NCBI GenBank assembly: GCA_016710135.1
Contig: JADJLM010000001.1
Coordinates: 62,001-126,000 of the forward strand
DNA: 64,000 nt
Direction: 5' to 3'
Origin: Nitrosomonas sp.
GTDB lineage: Bacteria; Pseudomonadota; Gammaproteobacteria; Burkholderiales; Nitrosomonadaceae
In this document: one piece after another, positions 1 through 9,615 of the stretch
Layout of the letters: each line of letters starts with the position of its first letter
Position numbering within the stretch: position 1 is the first letter of the stretch
The notes under the pieces: model-generated
Database searches by the model: none
What the model was told of the DNA's origin: nothing
The model's input: the letters and a program-made list of their open reading frames with translations, nothing else
Position numbers and translations under genes: made by a program

Positions 1-525
1 CCCGATAATGAATTGAGCTACCAGGCAACAATTTATTTATCTCAGGAAATCCTGTTTGCTTTTCACGATGCATTGACTGTGCACCAGCAATGGCTGCAAC
101 GCCATCCAGACGATCTTTTAGCGCGCGCTAATTTCGCAGAAGCACATTTTACCACAGGCCGCTTTGCTGAAGCTGAGCAGCAGCTTGCGGTTTTAATGAC
201 ACACGCTGATTTAGAACCTGGAACACGTGTCGGTTTGCAAGGAATTCGTATCGCAAATTGGCTTGCATTGCATGAAATGGCCCAAGCGCAGGTCATCGGT
301 GAGGAATTGCTCGCACTGCTCGATAAACTCCCGGCTGATTTTGAACCAGGTTGGAGTTTCACGGGAGCAAAATACTATGTGAGCCAGGAACCTCAACTCG
401 CTGCGCAACGTGCGGTGCTATTGGATTTATTGACAGCACTCGAGGAAAAAGATGCTAATCAACGCCGCCGTGTGCTTGAAAGTGTGATGGAACGGATTAA
501 AGCCATGCAGTCGAATTTACACTGA
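1..525 (+). CDS. TPR-repeat protein, C-terminal part (cut by window edge)
   Basis: The reading frame is open from base 1, so the ATG-less start seen near base 13 is not a true start and the gene begins before the window. The visible ~174 residues are all alpha-helical with two or more tetratricopeptide-like repeats (motifs HPDDLLARANFAEAHF and GRFAEAEQQLAVL). TPR arrays are protein-interaction scaffolds; no enzyme domain is visible. It faces the minus-strand DUF4071 gene end to end, so the two are convergent, not an operon. The full protein may carry another domain upstream. Confidence 0.6.
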   Translation, partial: PDNELSYQATIYLSQEILFAFHDALTVHQQWLQRHPDDLLARANFAEAHFTTGRFAEAEQQLAVLMTHADLEPGTRVGLQGIRIANWLALHEMAQAQVIGEELLALLDKLPADFEPGWSFTGAKYYVSQEPQLAAQRAVLLDLLTALEEKDANQRRRVLESVMERIKAMQSNLH

Positions 526-583
526 AATTGCGTAGCGAGCTTTTTGCTGCGTTGGGCGCATGCTTTCTCGGAGAAAGTTACCG

Positions 584-2569
584 TTAAAGTGCATGAGTAT
601 CGATCCTTGTCACCTGCCCGGTTCTTCGTTGGACTTCATGATACATATGTGCAGTTCCGCCGGGGCCATCGCCACCGCCCCCGTCCCATAGGCAAATGAA
701 CTGCACTTTCTGGATGCCCTGCGCGAGCGCAGTATAAAGCAACCAAAGATTGCAGCGTTCATAAGGATCGCTATCAGCCGGTATCGGGCCTAATGCGTGT
801 GGGGCCGAACGAATTTCAAACGCGAGCTTGGCTCTGGCCGCTAGGTAGCGGGATCGCCAGGTTTCATTGTGACAAACCACCGATTTCTGGATGAATTCGG
901 GTTCATCGAAGGGTTGTAACCATTGTACTTTTACGCCGAGTTGCTGACATGCTTCGGTAAATAATAAATCACCGCCACAAGCGCCTTGCGTGAGCGCCCA
1001 ATCTTGAGGGCCAGCGCCTAAATTTTTCAGTGCAGTTGCGATTTGTTGTACTGCACTCGCTTCTTTATCTGCCGGGAAGCGCGGTGTGGGTCGACTGGGG
1101 GCATCTATCATATGGCCACTAAACAGCAAAACCTGACGAGGCGTTTCGCGTTTGACTTTAGGTTGAGCGAAGCGTTGTAGCGCGCGTTCGAAGGTTTCGA
1201 TACCGGCTGCCACGTTTTCAGGATGGAAACCTAATTGATTGAGCAACTGCAATTGCTGCAGGCTAGCATGGGGCGTAAATCCTTGGTTATCATGGTCTGC
1301 AATCGCTTCTCTGTATGCAGCTTTCACGGTTTCAGGGGTGCCGACCAATATTTCCAAGTCGCCGAGCGTGGCTTGGGGCCAGAATGAAGGCTGAGTCTCC
1401 GCTTCAACGCACGCTGCAAAGCGAATCGCACCGGCCATGGCGCTCATTTCGGCGTGATATCGAGTATCGTGAGTGAGATCTTCGTATAAATACATCAGGG
1501 TTAGCGCATTAATTCCCGAGTAGTAATGGCTGGGGTTAGAGCGGTATGCAGTGCGATAGCTTTCGATAGCGTTTTTTAGTAACGGCGATTGGTAAGCGGC
1601 TTCGTCGCGGTAACTTTGTATCGTTTGATTGGGTTGATTCCAGGCGCTATACCACGCGTCTTTATCGATCCGACCCAGCAATGCCCAAGTTTCAGCGTCG
1701 CGCTGATAGCTTTCCTGGCTGAGGATGCTTTGGTAATGCGTGCGCGCCCGATCTAAGGAATAACCAGATTCGTTGCGCTGCGCTAAGCGTTGCAAACAAA
1801 TGCCTTTTTCGTGTAATCCCAGTAGATTATCCGGTTCAATGGCAAGACCACGTTCGAGCTGATCGAGCGCAAAATGGAAATGCTCATGTTGACGGAGCGC
1901 TTTGCCCGCTTTAATCCAAGCTTCTGCGCGTAATGCCGCGACAGGCGCTTCATCCGCGAGCACCAACACGTCACCCAGGTATCCGGCGTTGACCGCAAGT
2001 TTGATTCGATTTTCCCAAACCTGGTATTTCTCCCAGTATTCTTGGATACCGCCGATTCGCAGCGATTTCCAATCCGGTTCCTGAAGATGGGATAGTAGCT
2101 GATAAACAGGGCTGGTTTTGCGCCCATGCCATGATTGCATCGTGGCTTTGATCATTTCAGTCAATTTCTGCTTATCATCGTGGATTAAAATTGGATCGGG
2201 ACCTTCTTCTTTTAAGTGGTAGCGCAATTTGCGATCCGTATAGAGATCAAACGCAGTGGAAATCTCACCGCCACAAATTAATACTACACCGCGTGCCCGC
2301 AGGCCATGCCGTATCCCTAGCTCATACCAAACATTGGGGTTGTCGAGCGTGATATCCGCAATGACGAGATCTGCCAGTAAAAGCTCTTGAAACATATCCG
2401 TGCGAATATCGCCAGCACGATGCTCTTCATCGGCTCTAAATGGCTGTAAGCCAGCAGCGCACAGCGCCGGTTGGATGAGTTCACGATAGACACGATTGAA
2501 ATCGATTAGATTACCTTGGTTATCTTTTTTGATGCCAAAGGGCATCGCGACAAACGCATGAGGTTGCAT
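584..2569 (-). CDS. DUF4071 (TRAFs-binding domain) protein with N-terminal nucleotide-binding-like and C-terminal SLOG-like domains
   Basis: 661 residues, three regions. Residues ~1-130 carry the FVAMPFG start and the ADLVIADITLDNPNVWYELG signature of the nucleoside deoxyribosyltransferase/TIR-like nucleotide-binding fold. Residues ~150-480 are helical TPR-like repeats typical of DUF4071. Residues ~490-661 contain LLFSGHMID, the GGDLLFTEAC motif and a late WDGGGGDGPGG loop, resembling SLOG-type nucleotide-sensor domains. In published comparative genomics such combinations occur in NTP-dependent conflict/signalling systems; a sensor or effector role here is inference. It is transcribed alone toward the TPR gene. 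Start ATG at 2569; upstream spacing is free of other genes. Confidence 0.7.
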   Translation of the reverse strand: MQPHAFVAMPFGIKKDNQGNLIDFNRVYRELIQPALCAAGLQPFRADEEHRAGDIRTDMFQELLLADLVIADITLDNPNVWYELGIRHGLRARGVVLICGGEISTAFDLYTDRKLRYHLKEEGPDPILIHDDKQKLTEMIKATMQSWHGRKTSPVYQLLSHLQEPDWKSLRIGGIQEYWEKYQVWENRIKLAVNAGYLGDVLVLADEAPVAALRAEAWIKAGKALRQHEHFHFALDQLERGLAIEPDNLLGLHEKGICLQRLAQRNESGYSLDRARTHYQSILSQESYQRDAETWALLGRIDKDAWYSAWNQPNQTIQSYRDEAAYQSPLLKNAIESYRTAYRSNPSHYYSGINALTLMYLYEDLTHDTRYHAEMSAMAGAIRFAACVEAETQPSFWPQATLGDLEILVGTPETVKAAYREAIADHDNQGFTPHASLQQLQLLNQLGFHPENVAAGIETFERALQRFAQPKVKRETPRQVLLFSGHMIDAPSRPTPRFPADKEASAVQQIATALKNLGAGPQDWALTQGACGGDLLFTEACQQLGVKVQWLQPFDEPEFIQKSVVCHNETWRSRYLAARAKLAFEIRSAPHALGPIPADSDPYERCNLWLLYTALAQGIQKVQFICLWDGGGGDGPGGTAHMYHEVQRRTGQVTRIDTHAL

Positions 2570-3193
2570 AGCTGACTTCTTTTAAATGATTGGAGTGGTG
2601 ATAGTGTACTGGAAGGAATGGAATCGTTAAACGCAACTGGAATGGGAGCATCGAATAATTCCTACATGTGTCAGTTCCCAAGTATGCATCAATACGTTTC
2701 GTGTTGCTCCAACGCATCGGTAACCTTTTACAAAAATCAATTTTATATTGGTACTTGCCTTGTGATTCTGTAGAGACACTAACTAAAGTCACTACTGTAT
2801 GGAAGTACCATGTACCAAGGACCGATAGACGCAACAAAACGCTTCCGACAGAATACAGCGTGTTGATTACTGATGGCAGACAATCCTTATGTAAACAACA
2901 CGAAGGACCTCCTACAAATTATCCACTCGTGTGATTTTCACACAGATCCTATGGTTCCAAATTTGTAAGATTTTTACTGGCAGTGAGCAAATTGGAAATT
3001 TAATTTGATATTAGTGCCAACGTGTTTATGCACCTTGTGATTCAAAATTAATTCGAATAAAGAGGAGAAAATGAAAGGCGAATTCAAGTGAGGAGTGTAA
3101 TAAACAAGTAAATCAACTTGCTGTCCTCAAAATAATTAGGTAGTAAATCTAAGTGTTTTTCTTAAACCAATAGACAAATAAACAGGAGATCAA
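2570..3193. other. Intergenic region, no gene recognised
   Basis: About 620 bases of AT-rich sequence between divergent genes. Short ORFs exist on both strands (for example about 105 codons on minus), but they lack ribosome binding sites or recognisable motifs. It must hold the promoters of the DUF4071 gene and the cytochrome gene. The only clear element is a ribosome binding site (caggag) just before the cytochrome ATG at 3194. Confidence 0.5.
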
Positions 3194-4635
3194 ATGTTTA
3201 GTACTCGTTGTATTGAATCGACAATACGAATTATGGCGTCCACTATATTCTTGCTGGCGCTAACACCGCTGTCAGCAGATGACAAGCATGGACACGCTAA
3301 TCAGTTGCCCAATATGTTTTCCTCGACGAATGCGCATGGAAAAGATGCGACATACAGTACTGCAGGTTTTATTGATCTCAATAATCCATTTTTTAAAAAC
3401 TTGGGGAGCAACGGACGTAGCTGTGCTTCATGCCACATTCCTTCGCAAGGGTGGGCTATCACCCCTCAGGGCGTGCAAGCAATTTTTGATAAAACGGCTG
3501 GACTCGATCCCATTTTTCGTTTGGTCGATGGCGCTAATTCCCCAACAGCGGATGTTTCAACGGTTGAGAAAAGACGCGAAGCCTATAGCATGCTGCTTAA
3601 CAAGGGAAATATTCGGGTAGGCATTGGTATTCCGGCTGATGCTGAGTTTATCTTAGTCGAAGCCGATGACCCTATGGCTTTGCAAACGAGAATGAACTTT
3701 CACTGTTCCGTAGACCCATGCCAACCACTAATCTTAAGTTTTTAAGTACGGTGATGTGGGATGCTCGTGAAACGACCCGAGATGCTAATTCAACTGACTG
3801 TATCTATGGGACAGCGGTTTGTTTTTCACCGGTATCGTTTGATTTATCCACTCAATCGAATCACGCTACATTAGGGCATGCAGAAGCGCTAAGAGAACTA
3901 ACGCAAGAAGAGCGTGATGCCATCGTAGCATTTGAACTGGGGTTATTTACAGCGCAGATCTATGACAAGAAAGCTGGGGAACTAACAGCAGAGAAAGGAC
4001 GAGGTGGGCCAAAGAAATTGGTTAAACAAGATTACTACTTTGGTATCAACGATACGCTGGTCGGTGATTATAAAACCCTTGTGCCCTTTAACCCCGATGT
4101 GATGTCACTTTATGATAGCTGGAGTCGCTACACATCACATCACAGCGATCAGACTAAGCGTGCCCGCGCAGCGATTGCACGAGGTGAAGATTTATTCAAT
4201 CGCAAACCGATCCAAATTACCGGTGTCAGTGGCATTAATGATGATCTAGGCGTAGCAGTATTGCCGGGTACTTGCACCACTTGCCATAATACGCCCAATT
4301 CTGGAAACCACTCGACACCGATGCCATTAAATATTGGCATCGCCGATGAATCACGGCGTACTCCCGACATGCCTTTATATACGTTACAAAATAAAGCGAC
4401 GGGTGAAATCGTTAAATCAACAGATCCTGGCCGTGCGTTGATTACCGGAAAGTGGAAAGATATTGGTCGTTTTAAAGGACCGATTCTACGTGCTGTTGCA
4501 TCACGCCCACCTTATTTTCATGATGGTTCTGCTGCTAATTTAGCAGAAGTCGTGGAGTTTTATAACAATCGTTTTAGTATGGGCTTAACAACCCAAGAGA
4601 AAGCAGATCTCGTTGCATTTTTAGCTACGCTGTAA
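3194..4635 (+). pseudogene. Periplasmic di-heme cytochrome c (CcpA/MauG-like), frameshifted
   Basis: An N-terminal piece (3194-3745) has a signal peptide and one heme motif, CASCH; a second piece in another frame (ATG visible at 3718) has the second heme motif, CTTCH, and the family-typical end with APPYFHDGSA-like RPPYFHDGSAANL and EKADLVAFLATL. Restoring one A at about 3691-3692 joins them through NELSLFRRPMPTTNL, a conserved stretch of this family, so this is one ~480-residue gene with a single-base loss. Family members are exported electron-transfer or peroxidase-like cytochromes. The start is supported by the caggag site 6-10 bases upstream. Whether the frameshift is real or a sequencing error is open. 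Confidence 0.7.
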
Positions 4636-4654
4636 TTCTTTTCGCTTGTCGTGA

Positions 4655-4685
4655 CTGGATACTCTCTAGCAGCTAGTGTATCCAG
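4655..4685. terminator. Stem-loop after the cytochrome gene
   Basis: The arms ctggatac and gtatccag pair, with a second inner pair ctag/ctag around a three-base loop. It sits 20 bases after the cytochrome stop. There is no strong T tract, so termination is probable but not certain. Confidence 0.4.
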
Positions 4686-4826
4686 GATTCACACACTGTA
4701 ACTCCTGCTTAAGTAATTTATTGGGCGGTGTAAGAGTAATAATAAAAGTACTATCTCATTTTATCCGGCGTTCTTCTTGTTAGAGGGCGCTGGATTGGGT
4801 AGTGCCAACGCTTTAAAGCTTTTTCT

Positions 4827-5054
4827 TTAATACCTAACAGTTTGATATATCCCCGTAAATATTTTAGCGATAAGCGCATGCTTATAAAACCCAGGAGATT
4901 CTCCAATAAGATCGTAAGAAAGGTTCAAATATTCTGACAAGAAATACTTCGTGTCGATGATTTGATCAAGTGAGTAGATGCGTTGGATCGCACTAACTAT
5001 TTTCTCGATGCAACGCACCCGGTATCCACCATTCTTCAAGGACTTGGCAAGCAA
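4827..5054 (-). CDS. Small ORF, possible continuation of the upstream hypothetical gene
   Basis: 75 codons overlapping the end of the hypothetical gene at 5036-5425 in a different frame. No motif recognised. It may be the true C-terminal part of that gene after a single-base frameshift, given how many such breaks occur in this window, or a chance ORF. Confidence 0.2.
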   Translation of the reverse strand: MLAKSLKNGGYRVRCIEKIVSAIQRIYSLDQIIDTKYFLSEYLNLSYDLIGESPGFYKHALIAKIFTGIYQTVRY

Positions 5055-5425
5055 ATCTCAGCAAAAGCTAGCGATTCGAGAAATGAAGCGATCGCCTGTT
5101 CCTGAACAAATGAAAGCGAAGCTAATCGAGGTGGGTCGTGGTCCGGTGGGCGAAGATTCCATAACAATGCTTCCCCGAATTCAGTAAAGCGAGGAAGCAA
5201 ACGGTTAACATATTCAATTAGATAAGGTAGGTAGCAGTGCCAGGAAATAGAATCAAGAAAGGTCAATCCACTTGCGTAATTTTCGAGATATTGATCGGTT
5301 AGTTTATCAAGGATCGAACCGAAAGCAGGTGGGGCTTGATATTGATAGAGCGCTTCGCCTCCGCGCAAGCTGATGAGGGGTTGGTGATGCGAGCTCTTTC
5401 GAAAACGCTTCGAAAAAATTTGCAA
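5036..5425 (-). CDS. Hypothetical protein, possibly DUF6714-like
   Basis: About 129 codons. The stretch FLDSISWHCYLPYLIEYVN resembles the 'short acidic/aromatic then LPxxL' pattern of small hypothetical families such as DUF6714, but this is a weak match from memory. Upstream of the apparent start another frame encodes MQPSLLVANFFEAF, suggesting the true N-terminus may be there, separated by a frameshift. No function can be given. Confidence 0.4.
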   Translation of the reverse strand: MQIFSKRFRKSSHHQPLISLRGGEALYQYQAPPAFGSILDKLTDQYLENYASGLTFLDSISWHCYLPYLIEYVNRLLPRFTEFGEALLWNLRPPDHDPPRLASLSFVQEQAIASFLESLAFAEICLPSP

Positions 5426-5516
5426 CGAGTAGGCTGGGTTGCATGAATCAAGTTGTTGATCTGGGGTTCTGATCTGATAGCTTATAGACTTTTATCAATT
5501 AGAATTTGCTGCTGTT

Positions 5517-5870
5517 TCACGTTGTGCGCATAAGCGATCGACTAACATAAGCAACAAATAGCGCTGCACCGCAGTAAGGACCGATCAATCCCCAAGCATA
5601 ATAATTACCCGGAATGGCATAATTAAGATAATAATCCGTCGCATCAAGGGCAACACCGATCAGTGCGAGCAAGCCTGACCAGAGTGCAATAGGTCTTGCT
5701 TTGATAGCGCCACCAGTTACGCCAAATCCTGCAAAGGCACAAATTAATCCGGCGATACCAGCGATTGAAGCTGAGATCGAAAATTGCCCAAAAAACAATT
5801 GGCCGAATAGAAATCCTGAGAATGAGACCAGTAGAATGTAGATGCATGCAAACGGTAAGAGAGTTTTCAT
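5517..5870 (-). CDS. Small four-helix integral membrane protein
   Basis: 117 residues with about four hydrophobic segments (residues ~5-30, 33-55, 60-80, 92-112) and basic tail RSLMRTT. An aggag-type site (cgcgaggagc on the plus strand side) lies close to the ATG at 5870, though on the wrong strand to serve as a ribosome site. No conserved family was recognised. Coding is supported by the regular hydrophobic periodicity and length. Confidence 0.5.
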   Translation of the reverse strand: MKTLLPFACIYILLVSFSGFLFGQLFFGQFSISASIAGIAGLICAFAGFGVTGGAIKARPIALWSGLLALIGVALDATDYYLNYAIPGNYYAWGLIGPYCGAALFVAYVSRSLMRTT

Positions 5871-6262
5871 CGCGAGGAGCTTAATCAGAAAATACTGTTA
5901 GCCTAGTCGAAAAATAAAAACCGCAATGTGTCGAGAAAAAACAAAAGATCGCTCATTTAAGGTAATCTCCGAGAACGTGTTTCAATAGCTTGTTAACTGA
6001 ATTTAGATGGAACAGAGCATCGTCGTTAGTCAGCGTGGTAATCCATAGCCAAAGCGCTGAATGCGATGGAAGAGAAATTCAAGCAACGATTCCTCTTCTA
6101 AAGCGCTGGCGTTTGCTGTTGCGCTGTTACCAACATTGATCTTTAATTCGATAGTCTCTATCGATAATCCGAGCAACAGAGTGAGAAAGATCAAATGATT
6201 ATCGTTATAATACCAGTAAAGCTAACTCATCATACCCTGCATTGCCAATATTATAGCGTTTC
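5871..6262. other. Intergenic region upstream of the pseudouridine synthase
   Basis: About 390 bases with no credible ORF. It contains a perfect short inverted repeat, tcgatag/ctatcga, around 6150-6166 and a TATAAT box near 6206-6211 that could serve the plus-strand gene starting at 6263. Nothing else is recognised. Confidence 0.35.
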
Positions 6263-6994
6263 ATGGAAAAAATTCGCTTATCCAAACTGATGTCGGAACA
6301 AGGTATCTGCTCGCGCCGCGAAGCGGATCGTTTTATCGAACTTGGCTGGGTGTTTGTCGATGGCGAGCGTATTTTAGAGCTAGGCACTAAAATCTTTCCG
6401 ACACAAAGAATCACCCTGAGCAAAGCAGCGCAAGCGCAACAGACCGATTTGGTGACAATTTTACTCAACAAGCCGATCGGTTATGTTTCTGGCCAGCCGG
6501 AGCCGGGTTATCAACCAGCTGTGACGTTGATCAAACCGGAAAATCTGTTTGTGCCCAGGCAGCCGACCAAGCGATTCCAGCCGGCACATTTAAAAAAACT
6601 GGCGCCTGCTGGCCGCCTTGATATCGATTCACAAGGCTTGTTAGTGTTGACGCAAGACGGCCGCATTGCTAAACAAATGGTTGGCGAGAACTCCCGCATC
6701 GAAAAGGAATATTTGGTGCGTGTTGAAGGTGCGTTGTCACCCGCTAAGCTGGCATTGCTGAATCATGGCTTAAGTCTAGATGGGCAGGCATTAAAACCGG
6801 CGCAGGTAAATTGGCTAAATCGTGATCAACTGCGCTTTATCTTGAATGAGGGGAAAAAGCGTCAAATCCGCCGCATGTGCGAGCTGGTTGGTCTTAAAGT
6901 AACCGGTTTGAAACGAGTTCGCATCGGCAAAGTGAAGCTGGGCAATTTACCCGAAGGTCAATGGCGCTATTTGGAAGAAGGTGAAACGTTTTAA
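6263..6994 (+). CDS. 23S rRNA pseudouridine synthase, RluB/RluE/RluF family
   Basis: 243 residues: an S4 RNA-binding domain (residues ~4-60, LSKLMSEQGICSRREADRFI) followed by the pseudouridine synthase catalytic domain with GRLDIDSQGLLVLT, whose Asp is the catalytic residue, and GKKRQIRRMCELVG near the C-terminus. These enzymes isomerise a specific uridine of 23S rRNA to pseudouridine. The large-subunit subclass is clear, the exact target uridine is not. It is followed 20 bases later by the DUF2835 gene. Confidence 0.85.
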   Translation: MEKIRLSKLMSEQGICSRREADRFIELGWVFVDGERILELGTKIFPTQRITLSKAAQAQQTDLVTILLNKPIGYVSGQPEPGYQPAVTLIKPENLFVPRQPTKRFQPAHLKKLAPAGRLDIDSQGLLVLTQDGRIAKQMVGENSRIEKEYLVRVEGALSPAKLALLNHGLSLDGQALKPAQVNWLNRDQLRFILNEGKKRQIRRMCELVGLKVTGLKRVRIGKVKLGNLPEGQWRYLEEGETF

Positions 6995-7014
6995 TGGTAT
7001 TTTAAGATCATCGC

Positions 7015-7239
7015 ATGTATCAACGCGTACAAGTCATGCTCAAAATTCCGGCACATCAACTTGAGCTTTATTACCAAGGTGTTGTTGATACGGTGGCGGC
7101 TGAAACTACCGATGGCCGCATTGTGCATTTTCCAGCCAACGTGCTGCGCTCGGTGGTACAAAGTCATGGCGTATACGGCACGTTTGAATTGGTGTTTGAT
7201 GGAAACAATAAATTCGTGTCAATTAGTCGTATTTGTTAA
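7015..7239 (+). CDS. DUF2835 family protein
   Basis: 74 residues. Pattern LELYYQGVVDTVAAETTDGR, IVHFPANVLRSVV, HGVYGTFELVFDGNNKF matches the small DUF2835 family, which has no known function. It directly follows the pseudouridine synthase on the same strand and may be co-transcribed. Confidence 0.7.
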   Translation: MYQRVQVMLKIPAHQLELYYQGVVDTVAAETTDGRIVHFPANVLRSVVQSHGVYGTFELVFDGNNKFVSISRIC

Positions 7240-7242
7240 GGA

Positions 7243-7455
7243 ATGTCAATCATGTTGCCATCGGCCACTTTGGCCGTGGTAATTTCCAGGCTATGCACCA
7301 GGTCGGAATCGGCATCTACGCCTATGTGTGCTTTTAATCCAAAGTAATAGTTGTTGCCCTTCTTAGTCGAACTCATCTCGCCATCACGTTTGCGTTGCTG
7401 GTTCTTGGTCGATGGCGGGGCCGCTATCAGCGTGGCGTCAACCCAGTGGAAGGGG
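7243..7455 (-). pseudogene. IS5-family transposase fragment
   Basis: The minus strand encodes, without a start or stop, the central part of an IS5-type DDE transposase: WVDATLIAAPPSTKNQQRKR, GEMSSTKKGNNYYFGLKAHI and GVDADSDLVHSLEITTAKV. VDATLIAAP holds the first catalytic Asp region of the family. About 70 of ~330 residues remain and no inverted repeats were seen, so it is a dead scar. The following ~280 bases to 7732 have no recognisable gene. Confidence 0.75.
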
Positions 7456-7732
7456 CGCTAGATATTTGATTGATATGTACTACACTTTTTCGGATACAAA
7501 GTTAAGCAGCATTATGCTGCAACTCGAAGTTAATAGGCGATTCACGCCAATCCCAACACGAGTCAAATCAAACATTCCATCACATGTATGGCATGGTTTG
7601 ACCTGTGATGTCAGTTCGCGTGTTTTCTGTTAAATGATGGCAAGGTGCGGTATGTGGCAAGAGATAACCAGTTATTCCGATCGTGTAATGCGTTAAATAT
7701 TAACCGGTATTAGCAGGTTAATATTTGTTCTC

Positions 7733-8707
7733 TTACTGAGCGCGCAAATGGAGTTCGTTAAAATCCAATATTGGCCCTGAAGGCACAACGCCATTCGGGT
7801 TTATACTGCTATGGCTGCGATAGTAATGATTTTTTATATGCGCCATATTAATGGTTTCCGCGATACCTGGCCGCTGGTAAAGATCGCGTGTATATGCCCA
7901 AAGATTCGGGTAATCAACCAAACGCTTCAAGTTACATTTAAAATGTCCCACATATACAGGATCGAAACGAACCAATGTTGTAAACAAGCGCCAGTCGGCT
8001 TCAGTGATTAGATTGCCGGTCAAGTAGCGCAGCTTTGTGAGTCTTTGCTCCAGCCAATCCAGTGTTTCAAATAAAGGAGTTAGCGCTTCTTCATACGCTT
8101 CCTGTGTGGTGGCAAAGCCAGCCTTATACACGCCATTATTCACGGTATCGTAAATGCGCGTATTAAGTCTATCAATCTCCTCGCGCAGGTTTTCAGGGTA
8201 ATAATCGCCGTCAACAACACCCAATTCATCGAAAGCACTATTAAACATGCGTATGATTTCCGCGGATTCATTGGAGACAATTGTGTTGGTTTTTTTATCC
8301 CATAGGACTGGAACGGTAACGCGACCTGAGTAGTGACTGTCCGCCTTAAGATAAATCTCACGTAAATAGTTCGCGTTAAAAATAGGATCAGGTATGACGC
8401 CTTCGCCGTCGTTAAAGGTCCAGCCTTCTTCAGCCATATGCCAGTGTACGACGGACAGGGAAATCATGTCATCCAGTCCTTTGAGCTTGCGAAAGATCAG
8501 CGTACGGCTAGCCCAGGGACAAGCGTAAGATACATACAAGTGATACCGGCCCGCTTCTGCTTTAAACCCGGCGCGTCCCGTAGGTCCCGCTGATCCGTCA
8601 GTAGTGATCCAATTCCTGAACTGTGCCGCCGAGCGTACAAAACGCCCTTTTGTCTCATGGGTCGGATACCAAGTATCTTGCCATTTTCCATCAATTAATA
8701 TACCCAT
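7733..8707 (-). CDS. yqjG: Glutathionyl-hydroquinone reductase (YqjG/ECM4-type omega-like GST)
   Basis: 324 residues, full length for the family. The N-terminal thioredoxin-like domain has the catalytic CPWA motif (YVSYACPWASRTLIFRKLK, residues ~55-75); the C-terminal helical domain carries the conserved NLITEADWRLFTTLVRFD. The enzyme reduces glutathionyl-hydroquinones to hydroquinones with glutathione in the cytoplasm. It stands alone on the minus strand next to the integron-like region. Confidence 0.88.
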   Translation of the reverse strand: MGILIDGKWQDTWYPTHETKGRFVRSAAQFRNWITTDGSAGPTGRAGFKAEAGRYHLYVSYACPWASRTLIFRKLKGLDDMISLSVVHWHMAEEGWTFNDGEGVIPDPIFNANYLREIYLKADSHYSGRVTVPVLWDKKTNTIVSNESAEIIRMFNSAFDELGVVDGDYYPENLREEIDRLNTRIYDTVNNGVYKAGFATTQEAYEEALTPLFETLDWLEQRLTKLRYLTGNLITEADWRLFTTLVRFDPVYVGHFKCNLKRLVDYPNLWAYTRDLYQRPGIAETINMAHIKNHYYRSHSSINPNGVVPSGPILDFNELHLRAQ

Positions 8708-8904
8708 ATCAATACTCTAGGGAGTTCAACATTCCACAATGTGTCGCCAAAAATATTTGCTCTCGATAGAACATGTCTTTCTTCTCTGCCATCAGGGATT
8801 GGCAAACGGTAGGCGCCAATGAATGGCAGTGGAACTAATAGAAGCGCCCCGCGAAGACAAGAGCAAACCTATAAATTTTTGATATAGAACGGGCCGATGA
8901 GAGG

Positions 8905-8935
8905 TTGCTTGCCGCATAACACCTGAATTAAGACG
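8905..8935 (-). other. attC-like half site after the DUF488 gene
   Basis: On the minus strand the sequence cttaattcaggtgttatgc overlaps the DUF488 stop codon. It closely matches the 3' arm and crossover (L'-R', GTTRRRY) of classical integron attC sites. The matching 5' arm was not found, so this may be the remnant left after loss of a cassette. Confidence 0.4.
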
Positions 8936-9278
8936 TGTCGTGTTCCAATAGCTGTTTGAGCACCACCGCTTCATTGTGCAACTGATCCTTAGCCGCGTAC
9001 ACAAGAGTAAGATCTTTCTGGCGAGCGAGCGATTGAAGCTCAGACCATGCTGGATTGGTTTTTAACTCAGCACGATACCGCTTCTTGAACTCAATCCATT
9101 TCTCCGGGTCATGCCCAAACCATTGACGAAGCTCGGTTGATGGTGCGACCTCTTTAAGCCAGAGATCAATTTTTGCATTGACCTTGGCGAGTCCCCGCGG
9201 CCGAAGAGGATCTGCAAGAACCCTGTAACCATCGCTCTTGGCCGGTAATTCGTAAGCTCGCTTCAATATCACGTTCAC
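8928..9278 (-). CDS. DUF488 family protein (YeaO-like)
   Basis: 116 residues with the family features KRAYELPAKSDGYRVLADPL near the N-terminus, DLWLKEVAPSTELRQWFGHD in the middle and LTLVYAAKDQLHNEAVVLK near the end. The biochemical function is unknown. It begins about 20 bases from the putative attI core at 9296-9302, is read away from the integrase remnant, and ends on an attC-like half site, so it looks like a captured first-position gene cassette. Confidence 0.75.
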   Translation of the reverse strand: MNVILKRAYELPAKSDGYRVLADPLRPRGLAKVNAKIDLWLKEVAPSTELRQWFGHDPEKWIEFKKRYRAELKTNPAWSELQSLARQKDLTLVYAAKDQLHNEAVVLKQLLEHDTS

Positions 9279-9295
9279 GATTCACTCCATGCGGC

Positions 9296-9410
9296 ACCTA
9301 GCGTAATATAAGACATTTTGTCCGATAATCCGCCAGATAATGTCGTATAACCTTGTTCGTTTGTAATTATCATCATGATAATATTGATTTGATATTCTAA
9401 CAAATAGTCG
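9296..9410 (-). other. Putative integron attI region, copy A (part of a ~150-bp direct repeat)
   Basis: Bases ~9302-9452 are about 87-90% identical by eye to 12074-12223 and in both copies run from a crossover-like box through the start of an integrase gene. The box on the minus strand is gctaggt, one mismatch from GTTRRRY. A perfect 8-bp palindrome around one base (attatcat/atgataat) lies at 9366-9382 and is kept in copy B, suggesting a regulatory site. Confidence 0.5.
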
Positions 9411-9596
9411 ATGAATCGGAAGAATACGACATCACCGTTCGCTAAAAAATTACTAAATCAAGCACGAGAAAAAATTCGTTTCAAGCATCATCCGGTTTAT
9501 ATGGACGCAGTTGAGGTGGAATGTCGGTTGAGTACCGCGGATTCACGAAGGACTGATGCATACACGAAATGCATAGAATTTGTCGCCTGGAGTTAG
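9411..9596 (+). pseudogene. intI: Integron-type tyrosine integrase, N-terminal remnant (copy A)
   Basis: The ORF starts with an N-terminal arm, then KKLLNQAREKIRFKHHPVY, resembling the LLDQVRE-KIR-xHYSxRTE start of IntI/XerC-type integrases. After about 35 residues the similarity ends and the frame runs on for a further 26 codons unrelated to integrases. The catalytic domain is absent. It is divergent from the DUF488 cassette, the classical intI-attI-cassette geometry. Confidence 0.5.
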
Positions 9597-9615
9597 CCCC
9601 ATCGTGTCAATACTT

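Noticed and set aside
2520..2934. Overlapping ORFs on both strands upstream of the DUF4071 gene
   Set aside because: No start signals or similarity; mutually overlapping in a promoter-type region.
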